Part shown: positions 49,628 to 56,846 of the stretch, one piece after another | Position numbering within the stretch: the first letter of the stretch is position 1 | How the letters are laid out: every line of letters begins with the position of its first letter | Origin: an uncultured Bacteroidales bacterium | Lineage (GTDB): Bacteria > Bacteroidota > Bacteroidia > Bacteroidales > Muribaculaceae | Direction: 5' to 3' | Assembly (NCBI GenBank): GCA_900544535.1 | Contig: UQVH01000005.1 | Span: 101,258-165,257, forward strand | Length of the DNA: 64,000 nucleotides | Program-made: the position numbers and the translations under genes | Notes under the pieces: model-generated | The model's input: the letters and a program-made list of their open reading frames with translations, nothing else | Databases searched by the model: none | What the model was told of the DNA's origin: nothing

Positions 49628-49733
49628 TTCAATTCAAAAATCCCTCAACGACATCCTGCGCTCAATATCCAATATTGAATTGTTTTGTTCCTCGCGTCCG
49701 AAAGAATTCAGCGCATTCTGCGAATCTCGCTGA
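49620..49733 (+). pseudogene. Truncated HEPN (DUF86/HepT-like) toxin partner
   Basis: 37 codons: MDSSIQKSLNDILRSISNIE and then a short rest rich in Phe/Ser to a TGA at 49731. The start resembles the first helix of HepT-like HEPN proteins (NDIL.SI..IE.F....R). A full protein has about 110-130 residues and an Rx4-6H catalytic motif, which is absent here. The following 200 nt show no continuation in another frame. The toxin half therefore seems lost by deletion, leaving the antitoxin. Confidence 0.65.
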
Positions 49734-49958
49734 TCATCCCTCTGAGCAGAAAAACGCAAGACCGCAAAACCACTTACCAAGATTACAAAATACTATCCCC
49801 TCCCCTTTCAGGCAGGCCGCGTCAGCGGTCGGAGGAATTCAGGCCACTGCAAGGGCCGCATAGCGGTCCGTAGCTGTGGTAACACCCAACCCCCACCCAC
49901 ACAAAAGAGCGCCGCAGGTGCGACACTCCATACCCTCCTAAGAAGTTGTTTAAAACCT
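49734..49958. other. Degenerate intergenic stretch after the HEPN remnant
   Basis: 225 nt without coding potential or recognised signal; AT-rich near the HEPN remnant, then GC-rich with small imperfect inverted repeats (GGCCGCATAGCGGTCC region). Confidence 0.5.
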
Positions 49959-51254
49959 CTAAAAACCTCTATTCCCTTTTTTAAGCCATTCCAGCCTCCG
50001 GCCCCAGTCCTCCATGGCAGCCTCGCGCCATTTGTAGACCGTCTCTGCACCCTGAAGATTGCGCCAGAACAGCTGCGGATCACTCTTGTCCGTGTACCAG
50101 TTGCGCCCTACCTTATAATCAGTCGGATACTCGCGTCCGGGCCACAGATTTTCGACCGTTATTGCCCCCTCATATTCCGGAAATCCCTCGATCTGCGACG
50201 TGATCTTATATGGCAGCGTACCGAGATAATAGGTCGAATGGCGCACAACATAATCGCCCCCGCCGAGATAATACCCGTCCCACTGCTGATTGCGTATGTC
50301 CATGCGGAAACACACCGAATCCGGCGCAATATCCGTCTTCACCGGCCCCTTCACATGCAGTTCGATAATCGAATAGACCGGCACCGTATCCTCCGCCGTA
50401 GTCGGACGGTGGAACACCGGACGCGAACTGCGCACGGTCGGCTCAAAACTTCCGCCCCACGACTCACCCTGCGGATTATCCGGATCGCCGTCCATCACAT
50501 AGAGCAGCGCAGGCGTATCGCCCATCTTCGGAATCCCCTTGTAATAATTCAGAAAATCAGCGCCGATATGGCCCGCACCCCTGAGATACTCGTCATAATA
50601 TCCCGCGTTATACTTGTCCGCAACCTTGTTCTGCGCAATGAAGCCGCGGTATGACGCATTGTCCTCGATCATCCACAGATCCGGAAAATTCTCCACAATA
50701 TAGGCATAGCTGTTGGTGCTCCACTTCTTGTTCGGGCCTCCGATCCAGTAGACACGTATCTTGTCGGCGATGTCCGGCGCATCGTGAAGCGCCTGCGCCA
50801 CATCCTCCAAGCCGCCCCATACCGAGATCCACAGCGGACGGTCGCTCTCTCTCCGCGCACACTCCACGATCCATTCCGACCCCTCGGTCGGAGTCGCGTA
50901 GCCCGCAAACGGAGCCGCGCCCTTGCGCCCCTGCTTCGTGATGGCCCGCAGAGTGTCAGGCTCGGCCAAGCCCTTGATGTGACGGCTCAGCACCGGAAAA
51001 TCCTTCTCGTAAAGTCCTATCATACGCAGAATCTCCTCCTTGTTGCCGGAGCCGTATGACGGCGACGACACGAGCCCTTCGAGATCGAAACGGTCGGTAT
51101 ACATCAGCGCATGTACCATCGACTGATTGTCGTCCGGGTCCGTTCCACCTATATCCGTACTTATCAGCACCCTCGGCTTCGCCGCCTCAGCATCCGTCAC
51201 CGCGGCGGCCGCCATGCACGCCGACAATATTACCGATAAGACTGTTCCTTTCAC
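49959..51254 (-). CDS. DUF1593 family protein, nucleoside-hydrolase-like, exported
   Basis: 431 residues. GTG 51254 begins a signal peptide (VKGTVLSVILSACMAAAAV); ISTDIGGTDPDDNQSMVHALMY near the mature N-terminus is the Asp-rich calcium-binding motif shared with inosine-uridine nucleoside hydrolases. LWISVWGGLEDVAQAL and IRVYWIGGPNKKWSTNSYAYI follow. The C-terminal 130 residues form a beta-sandwich. Members are found in glycan-degrading loci and are presumed glycosidase-like hydrolases; substrate unknown. The GTG start fits the TAATTTTG -7 box at 51294-51301. A damaged AraC gene lies divergently upstream. Confidence 0.85.
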   Translation of the reverse strand: MKGTVLSVILSACMAAAAVTDAEAAKPRVLISTDIGGTDPDDNQSMVHALMYTDRFDLEGLVSSPSYGSGNKEEILRMIGLYEKDFPVLSRHIKGLAEPDTLRAITKQGRKGAAPFAGYATPTEGSEWIVECARRESDRPLWISVWGGLEDVAQALHDAPDIADKIRVYWIGGPNKKWSTNSYAYIVENFPDLWMIEDNASYRGFIAQNKVADKYNAGYYDEYLRGAGHIGADFLNYYKGIPKMGDTPALLYVMDGDPDNPQGESWGGSFEPTVRSSRPVFHRPTTAEDTVPVYSIIELHVKGPVKTDIAPDSVCFRMDIRNQQWDGYYLGGGDYVVRHSTYYLGTLPYKITSQIEGFPEYEGAITVENLWPGREYPTDYKVGRNWYTDKSDPQLFWRNLQGAETVYKWREAAMEDWGRRLEWLKKGNRGF

Positions 51255-51340
51255 GATTTCAACTGATTTAGATTGACTTATGATAAGATTTTGCAAAATT
51301 AGTCCTCCGAAAACAATAAAAACAATAGCTTTTCGGTTAA

Positions 51341-51835
51341 AAATATAGCAAATTCCGAGATTATGAAAACCTTCCCGCGCCAACGCGAAGACTATTCCCC
51401 TATGGTTTCACCTGTGAGCTCTGGTATCCCACCCTCATGCCCTGCTTCGACCATCACAACGAGATTGAAATCAACTTCATAGCCCGCGGATCGCTCGAAT
51501 ACTTCTTCCACGACCGCACCATCACCCTCCCCGAAGGCACCGTCGCCCTGTTCTGGGGCTTCCTCCCCCACCGCATCACAGGCTTCACCGAAGGCTCGCG
51601 CTACTACGTCATCACCGTCCCCCTCGCCACCTTCCTTGAATGGAACCTCTCTGAAAACTTCCTCAAAAACCTATTTTCCGGCCTGGTCATCACCGATTCC
51701 GACCGCCCCGCCGCCGAAAGCATCACCCAGATCGCCTACCTCTCAGGCTTCAGCACCGTCAGCAACTTCAACATCACCTTCAAGCGCATCACCGGCCACA
51801 CCCCCCGCGACTACCGCCGCCTCCTCCGCCGCTGA
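51341..51835 (+). pseudogene. AraC family regulator with internal deletion
   Basis: The frame 51341-51835 encodes the cupin-like N-terminal domain of a Bacteroidetes AraC regulator (GFTCELWYPTLMPCFDHHNE, then INFIARGSLEYFF) and, directly after SGLVITDSDR, only the last 45 residues of the HTH domain (IAYLSGFSTVSNFNITFKRI and GHTPRDYRR). A complete protein would have about 130-150 more residues, including the first HTH. The conserved N-terminus starts before the first in-frame ATG (51437), with no usable start codon upstream; ATG 51363 is in another frame. Both defects suggest a pseudogene. Divergent from the DUF1593 gene, which it may once have regulated. Confidence 0.75.
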
Positions 51836-51846
51836 CCTCATCGGTC

Positions 51847-52386
51847 TCACGCCATCAGACGCCGGTAATCCTCCAGATCCCCGTCAGTGAAGCAACAGAC
51901 GGTCACTTCGCCGTGATAGTCGGTCGACAGTCGGCGCATGATCGTGTCATACGCAATCCGCGCCGCCTCAGCCTTGGGAAACATATACACGCCCGTACTG
52001 ATGCAGGGAAACGCGACGGACTCCAGACCATGCTCGATCGCAAGGTCGATCGCCGTATCGTAGCACGACTCCAGCAGCCTCTCAGGCGTATCGCTAAGCT
52101 TATGAGCCGCCCACGGCCTCAGATCAGGCCCGACCGTGTGGATCACCTTACGGCACGGCAGCCTGTACGCATCCGTGATGACGCTCCGGCCCGTATCGCA
52201 CCATCCTATCCCCCTGCACTCCACAGCTAATTCCGGCCCCGCAGCCGCATGGATCGCCCCGCACACACCGCTCCCGGCCCGCAGCTGATTGTTGGCCGCA
52301 TTCACAACCGCATCACACCTCTGCGCCGCAATCGACCCCTTAACCAGATGAAACCTCTCCTTAGGTTCCTTATCTTTCATTTCCAT
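51847..52386 (-). CDS. Macro domain protein (ADP-ribose/O-acetyl-ADP-ribose hydrolase type)
   Basis: 179 residues, a single macro domain: DAVVNAANNQLRAGSGVCGAIHAAAG (ADP-ribose loop 1), GRSVITDAYRLPCRKVIHTVGP, and SVAFPCISTGVYMFPKAEAARIA (loop 2). This is the YmdB/MacroD-like pattern; such enzymes remove ADP-ribose from proteins or hydrolyse O-acetyl-ADP-ribose. The gene lies 25 nt downstream of the HNH gene on the same strand, so it could be read together with the Septu-like pair. Its high GC content is like the rest of the chromosome and unlike the pair, so it may be resident. Confidence 0.92.
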   Translation of the reverse strand: MEMKDKEPKERFHLVKGSIAAQRCDAVVNAANNQLRAGSGVCGAIHAAAGPELAVECRGIGWCDTGRSVITDAYRLPCRKVIHTVGPDLRPWAAHKLSDTPERLLESCYDTAIDLAIEHGLESVAFPCISTGVYMFPKAEAARIAYDTIMRRLSTDYHGEVTVCCFTDGDLEDYRRLMA

Positions 52387-52411
52387 ATTAATCAGTTTTT
52401 GTCATTGAATA

Positions 52412-53080
52412 TCAAGGCCAAAATCTCTTCAGACGGTCCTTTATGTAAATCTCGCTCATAAGGCTATAACGGGAATCAGGCTGCATATACCTTCTCAGCT
52501 TTTCCATATCATTCTCATTCAGCATCTTGCGCTCCTCCAGAATCATTTCTGTCAGAATCCTCACTATATCCTCATTTATCTTGTTGAGCCATTTTGCCCT
52601 TTTGGCGTCAAGCAGTTCCGTGTCAAGCCGGAATTTCGTTATAGTTTTCAATCCTTTGGCTGAATCCGGAATCGCTCGGATGACTTCTTTCTCAAAAGTG
52701 ATATTTGCCCTGATTTCATCATCGGAATCCGTGCACGGGTCCAGCGCGTCTGTCACAGGAATACTGTCATGTGGCACCTTATCATTGCAGTTTGTACAGG
52801 CCATATAAAGATTTGTCCACTCATAGGCTTTTGACGGATCGACCGCTACCTCTATATAGTGATCTACCTCTTTTGGCTCATCTTTCAGAAGTCCCTCGCA
52901 ATAAAAGCATTTGCAATGCGACATAGACATCAGCTGCTTTCTGATGTCCTTATGCGCATATTTCGTGCTGTCAGGCCGCAAACCCGGCTTCGCAGCCCTC
53001 TTTACATCATAATTCTTCTGCCACTCGACATGTTTCCGGTCGAGAATGCCCGGTATGGCAAGACGGGTTATATGTCTCAT
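52412..53080 (-). CDS. HNH endonuclease, PtuB-like (TIGR02646-like)
   Basis: 222 residues. Zinc-binding Cys58-x2-Cys61 (CKCFYCEGLL), the EVDHYIEV segment with Asp73-His74, and Cys95-x2-Cys98 followed by Asn99 (YMACTNCNDK) form a complete HNH nuclease of the type in Septu PtuB and in retron-linked effectors. The rest is helical. The gene starts 16 nt after the AAA ATPase stop. In known Septu systems the ATPase PtuA and this nuclease form a complex that limits phage infection. GC content is lower than in the surrounding chromosome. Confidence 0.85.
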   Translation of the reverse strand: MRHITRLAIPGILDRKHVEWQKNYDVKRAAKPGLRPDSTKYAHKDIRKQLMSMSHCKCFYCEGLLKDEPKEVDHYIEVAVDPSKAYEWTNLYMACTNCNDKVPHDSIPVTDALDPCTDSDDEIRANITFEKEVIRAIPDSAKGLKTITKFRLDTELLDAKRAKWLNKINEDIVRILTEMILEERKMLNENDMEKLRRYMQPDSRYSLMSEIYIKDRLKRFWP

Positions 53081-53096
53081 AGCTCACATCCTCCCA

Positions 53097-54326
53097 TTAT
53101 TTTATAGAATCCGCGAGCCTATCAAGCTCCTTGTCGATGTCACTCATATACGAGAAATATTCCGGATTGATTTTGGTGAGTTCCGATTCAATATTTTCAA
53201 CCTTTTCATTCTTTCCCTCCCTGATAGCGGCCTTGCGCTCCTCCATCAGTTTGGTTATGTCGTTATTGAAAGGCGAAACATTGAACACATCGCTCAGAAG
53301 AATTTCATCGACCGGCAGATTGCTGTAAACATCTGTTTCATCTACAATTTCACTATGCCCGGGACGTGGCTTGCAAGTGTAAATTCTCACCCCCGGCAGA
53401 GACGAAAGCACAAACGGCGAATGAGTGGTCAGGATGATCTGGAGATTCGGGAAAAGCGACCTGATGATCGGAAGTACCGATTTCTGCCATCGCGGATGGA
53501 GATGCGTCTCTATCTCGTCAATGAGCAGCAGCCCGCGACTCTTGAGAATGTCAGCCGTAGGTATATTGAGCAACACAGACAATGAATACATCTTGCATAT
53601 CAGCAACACGAGGTGCTCGATAAGGAAAATATTGCCGCTGCTGAGTTTTTCCAATGTGATCTCGTGGCCGTTCTGTTCGATTATCGGCTGGAGGTCGGTT
53701 CGACGGATATACTTGAAAGATCCGTTGTCAAGACAGCTGTTGATTGTCTGTTTGACAGCATTATATATAAATTCGCCCAACTCCTTTTCGGCAGGAACAT
53801 CGCTGCTGCGGAGATAGTCTATATGGCAGAGAAACTTTGTCAGCTCCACATTGCTCTTCTTTCCAAGCAGAACATTATGCAACACCTCTTCATGGACAAT
53901 GTTGCCTATACTGCTGACTGAAAACGAATCCGAAGGCATCCGCGAGGACCAGTAATCAACAACCCACGGCTGAATCTTGTCAGATTTATCGTATTTATAT
54001 TTAAAATATTTCCCGATTTCAATGAAATCAGCCTCCTTGATATGATTGCCCTCGAACTTTGATGTGGACAGGCGCAGAGATTTGCCATTAAGCTCCACAT
54101 TCATTTTAATAAAAAAATCATCTTCGTCAGCCACTATGTTGCGTTCAAGCTCCTGACCGCTAAGAGCGGCGCGTATGGCATCAATCACGATCGACTTACC
54201 CGCGCCGTTTACACCGGTGATGATTGTGACAGGATGTCCGCCGGGATCTGAAGGATCATAAGCGAATTCCAATTTACCACTGTCAAACGGACCGATATTT
54301 TTCAGTTCAAGACTCTTGATATACAT
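53097..54326 (-). CDS. AAA/ABC-type ATPase, PtuA-like (Septu system)
   Basis: 409 residues. Walker A GVNGAGKS (38-45), ABC-like signature LEKLSSGN, Walker B RGLLLIDEIETHLHPRW, and the switch ILTTHSPFVLSS are all intact, as in the SMC/OLD-like ATPases of PtuA. A charged helical tail (ERKAAIREGKNEKVENIESELTKI is its centre) may serve for assembly. With the HNH gene directly downstream, this fits a two-gene Septu-like anti-phage system. Lower GC than neighbours suggests horizontal gain. Predicted -7 box TACTTTTG at 54395-54402, and a perfect 52-bp palindrome at 54450-54501 upstream. Confidence 0.85.
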   Translation of the reverse strand: MYIKSLELKNIGPFDSGKLEFAYDPSDPGGHPVTIITGVNGAGKSIVIDAIRAALSGQELERNIVADEDDFFIKMNVELNGKSLRLSTSKFEGNHIKEADFIEIGKYFKYKYDKSDKIQPWVVDYWSSRMPSDSFSVSSIGNIVHEEVLHNVLLGKKSNVELTKFLCHIDYLRSSDVPAEKELGEFIYNAVKQTINSCLDNGSFKYIRRTDLQPIIEQNGHEITLEKLSSGNIFLIEHLVLLICKMYSLSVLLNIPTADILKSRGLLLIDEIETHLHPRWQKSVLPIIRSLFPNLQIILTTHSPFVLSSLPGVRIYTCKPRPGHSEIVDETDVYSNLPVDEILLSDVFNVSPFNNDITKLMEERKAAIREGKNEKVENIESELTKINPEYFSYMSDIDKELDRLADSIK

Positions 54327-54394
54327 ACGCGATGCTTTTTATAATGATTTTATACGAACCCGACTAAACGAATGGTATGCCGGACTCTTGGTAG

Positions 54395-54402
54395 CAAAAG
54401 TA
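54395..54402 (-). promoter_or_regulatory. -7 box of the Septu-like operon
   Basis: TACTTTTG on the minus strand, 69 nt before the ATPase ATG. The -33 region (TTCTG) is only approximate. Confidence 0.5.
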
Positions 54403-54449
54403 ATAAATAATCCTGAATATCAGAAAAAAGGAATTGTTCAAAAACCGGC

Positions 54450-54501
54450 AATAGCGTCAAATAGCGTCAATTTTGCAAAATTGACGCTATTTGACGCTAT
54501 T
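54450..54501. repeat. Perfect 52-bp palindrome with internal direct repeats
   Basis: Arms 54450-54475 and 54476-54501 are exact reverse complements with no loop. Each arm contains ATAGCGTCAA twice in tandem followed by TTTTG. It lies between the purF-paralog stop and the Septu-like promoter. As minus-strand RNA it would form a very long hairpin followed by GCCGGTTTTTG, so it may terminate the purF transcript; the repeated decamers also suit a protein-binding site. Confidence 0.95.
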
Positions 54502-54562
54502 CGTTGTTTTATTATGTCTGCCTGACAGGATCAGAGGCTGCCGTAGGCTGAAATATCAGGGA

Positions 54563-55975
54563 TCAGAAGCAGCTGCTGCCGTCGAAGCAGTGGGTGCAGA
54601 GCTGGCATTTGGGGAGGCCGATGGCTTTTACGAGCGTTTCGATCGGGTTGAATTTCAGAGATGTCAGGCCGAAACGGTCGCGGATGATAGAAACCATCTT
54701 CTCATATTCCGGAGAGCCGGTGGTGGCATACTTTTCGAGGTTGGCGTCAGGATCGCCCTCAAGCTCTTGGATCACGCGGCGGGTGATCAGCTCCAGGTCG
54801 CTCTTCGAGGCCGAGAAGCCAACGAAAGGACAGCTGTAAACCAGCGGCGGACAGGCGATGCGGATGTGGACCTCCTTTGCACCGTAGTCGTAGAGGATCT
54901 TGACATTATCGCGCAGCTGGGTACCGCGGACAATCGAGTCGTCGCAGAGCAGCACACGCTTGCCCTCAAGCATCGCGCGGTTGGGGATCAGCTTCATCTT
55001 GGCCACGAGGTTGCGGAGTTCCTGACGACTCGGAGTGAAGCTGCGGGGCCATGTGGGAGTATATTTCGAAATAGCTCTCTTGTAGGGGACGCCCTTGCCG
55101 TCGGCATATCCGAGCGCCATGCCCACACCCGAATCGGGAATACCGCAGGCACAGTCGACCTCAGAGTCATCCGTGCAGCCCATCTCGTAGCCCGACTTGT
55201 AGCGCATGTCCTCGACGTTGCGCCCCTCGTAGCTCGAAGTCGGGAAGCCATAGTAGACCCAGAGGAACGAACAGATCTGCATCCGTTCGTTGGGCTTGCG
55301 CAGCTGCTCGACACCGTCGGCCGTCAGGCGCACGATCTCGCCCGGTCCGAGGTAACGGTCGATCTCGAAATCGAGGTTGGGGAAGCTGCTCGACTCGCTG
55401 GTGGCGGCATAGGCGCCATCCTTGCGGCCGATGACGATCGGAGTGCGGCCCCACTTGTCGCGGGCGGCGATGATCGATCCGTCGTCGGTCAGAATCAGCA
55501 TCGAGCAAGAGCCTTTGACCTTGTTGAACACGTTTTCAATACCCTCCGTGAATGTCTTCCCCTGGATGATGAGCAGAGCGATCAGCTCCGTCTGGTTCGT
55601 GTTGCCCGAACTGAGTTCGCCGAAGTGCATGTTGCCTTCGAGCAACTCATCTTCCAGCTCCTTCATATTCGCGATCTTGGCCACGGTGACGATCGCAAAC
55701 TTGCCTAAGTGCGAGTTGATCACTATCGGCTGCGGGTCGGTGTCGCTGATGATTCCGATTCCTGAGTTGCCGCGGAATTTTCCGAGATCCGATTCGAACT
55801 TGGTGCGGAAATAGGTATTTTCCAGATTGTGAATTGACCGGCTGAACTGCCCGTCGGCAGCATCGAAAGTAGCCATACCGGCACGGCGCGTACCCAGGTG
55901 TGAGTTATAGTCCGTCCCGTAGAAAAGATCGGTCACGCAACTTTGCTTGCCTACCGTTCCAAAAAAACCACTCAT
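54563..55975 (-). CDS. purF: Amidophosphoribosyltransferase paralog lacking the glutaminase Cys
   Basis: 470 residues. An N-terminal class II amidotransferase domain and a C-terminal PRPP-binding phosphoribosyltransferase domain (VLLCDDSIVRGTQ) as in PurF, the first enzyme of purine synthesis. The N-terminus is MSGFFGTVG, so Ser replaces the Cys that is exposed as nucleophile in active PurF. A C-terminal Cys cluster (LPKCQLCTHCFDGSSCF) may bind Fe-S, as in some PurF. It may use ammonia, or have another function; the family occurs widely in Bacteroidetes, next to a genuine PurF elsewhere. TAACTTTG -7 box at 56055-56062 (minus). The symbol refers to the family. Confidence 0.85.
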   Translation of the reverse strand: MSGFFGTVGKQSCVTDLFYGTDYNSHLGTRRAGMATFDAADGQFSRSIHNLENTYFRTKFESDLGKFRGNSGIGIISDTDPQPIVINSHLGKFAIVTVAKIANMKELEDELLEGNMHFGELSSGNTNQTELIALLIIQGKTFTEGIENVFNKVKGSCSMLILTDDGSIIAARDKWGRTPIVIGRKDGAYAATSESSSFPNLDFEIDRYLGPGEIVRLTADGVEQLRKPNERMQICSFLWVYYGFPTSSYEGRNVEDMRYKSGYEMGCTDDSEVDCACGIPDSGVGMALGYADGKGVPYKRAISKYTPTWPRSFTPSRQELRNLVAKMKLIPNRAMLEGKRVLLCDDSIVRGTQLRDNVKILYDYGAKEVHIRIACPPLVYSCPFVGFSASKSDLELITRRVIQELEGDPDANLEKYATTGSPEYEKMVSIIRDRFGLTSLKFNPIETLVKAIGLPKCQLCTHCFDGSSCF

Positions 55976-56085
55976 GGTGTTACAGAGATTGGCTAAAATT
56001 TAAAATGTGATAATAGACGTGATTCAAGAAGCGTCAACTTCAAAAATTCGGCTGCAAAGTTACGCAAAAATTCTCAGAGAATCGT

Positions 56086-56093
56086 TATTTTTG
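56086..56093 (+). promoter_or_regulatory. -7 box of the Crp-like gene
   Basis: TATTTTTG, 38 nt before ATG 56131, divergent from the purF-paralog -7 box at 56055-56062. Confidence 0.5.
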
Positions 56094-56130
56094 CAGAAGG
56101 TGTTTGACCAAAATCCCCTCATAACCTGAC

Positions 56131-56715
56131 ATGGCAGATCTGAAACTCTACGACAAACTCGACCTCGCGCCTCTGCGCGAATATTTTATGAACCACGGCG
56201 AACGGCGCCTCTACCGCCGGGGACAGCATTTCATCACCATCGGCCGCACCGCCGCGGAAATGGGTCTTGTCGTCTCCGGCGGCTTCGCCTTCTCGCATCC
56301 CGACTACAAGGGCGACCGCCAGATCCTGACTCTTGCCTTCGCCGGCGAGCTGGTCGGCAACTACATCACGCCTGATCTTTCAGGCCGCGCCGGCTATGAT
56401 GCCACCGCCATGTGCGAATCCGAAGTCCTTGTCGTACCTCATTCCGACTTCGTAGCCCGGCTCGACAGCATCGGTTCCGATTTTAAGTTCAGATTCACTC
56501 TCGCCATCGCAATGAGCTTCATGATGCGGGCCACATCCATGCGCTGCGACTCGCCCGAAACGCGCTACCGCGAACTGCTGCGCCGTATGCCCGAAATCAA
56601 CGGCCGGATGTCAATGACGGCCATTGCCTCCTATCTCGGCATCACCCGCGAGACTTTCGCCCGACTGCGCAACAGGCTCAGGACCGAAAACAGAGATTCC
56701 GACCAAAACGGCTGA
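56131..56715 (+). CDS. Crp/Fnr family transcriptional regulator
   Basis: 194 residues. An N-terminal cyclic-nucleotide-binding-like beta barrel (RRGQHFITIGRTAAEMGLVV, then LTLAFAGELVGNYI) precedes a short HTH (MSMTAIASYLGITRETFARLRNRL). The C-terminal wing is shorter than in E. coli Crp, as usual for Bacteroidetes members. Ligand not predictable; the phosphate-cassette residues for cAMP are not evident. It stands alone between the purF paralog and the DUF3857 gene. Confidence 0.88.
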   Translation: MADLKLYDKLDLAPLREYFMNHGERRLYRRGQHFITIGRTAAEMGLVVSGGFAFSHPDYKGDRQILTLAFAGELVGNYITPDLSGRAGYDATAMCESEVLVVPHSDFVARLDSIGSDFKFRFTLAIAMSFMMRATSMRCDSPETRYRELLRRMPEINGRMSMTAIASYLGITRETFARLRNRLRTENRDSDQNG

Positions 56716-56789
56716 GCGAATCGGAGTTTCAGACCTATTATTCTCCCCGAAGCGTGATTTGAATCACACTTTTTTATTTTTCCTGCACC

Positions 56790-56797
56790 TATCTTTG
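56790..56797 (+). promoter_or_regulatory. -7 box of the DUF3857/transglutaminase operon
   Basis: TATCTTTG with a T-rich tract about 20 nt upstream in place of a clear TTTG box; 50 nt before ATG 56847. Confidence 0.55.
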
Positions 56798-56846
56798 CAA
56801 AACACATCTCTCTGTTTCCGCATAAAACCAATCAAAAATCCGACAC

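Noticed and set aside
54491..55708. Plus-strand open frame of 405 codons
   Set aside because: Antisense to the purF paralog; composition lacks protein-like motifs.
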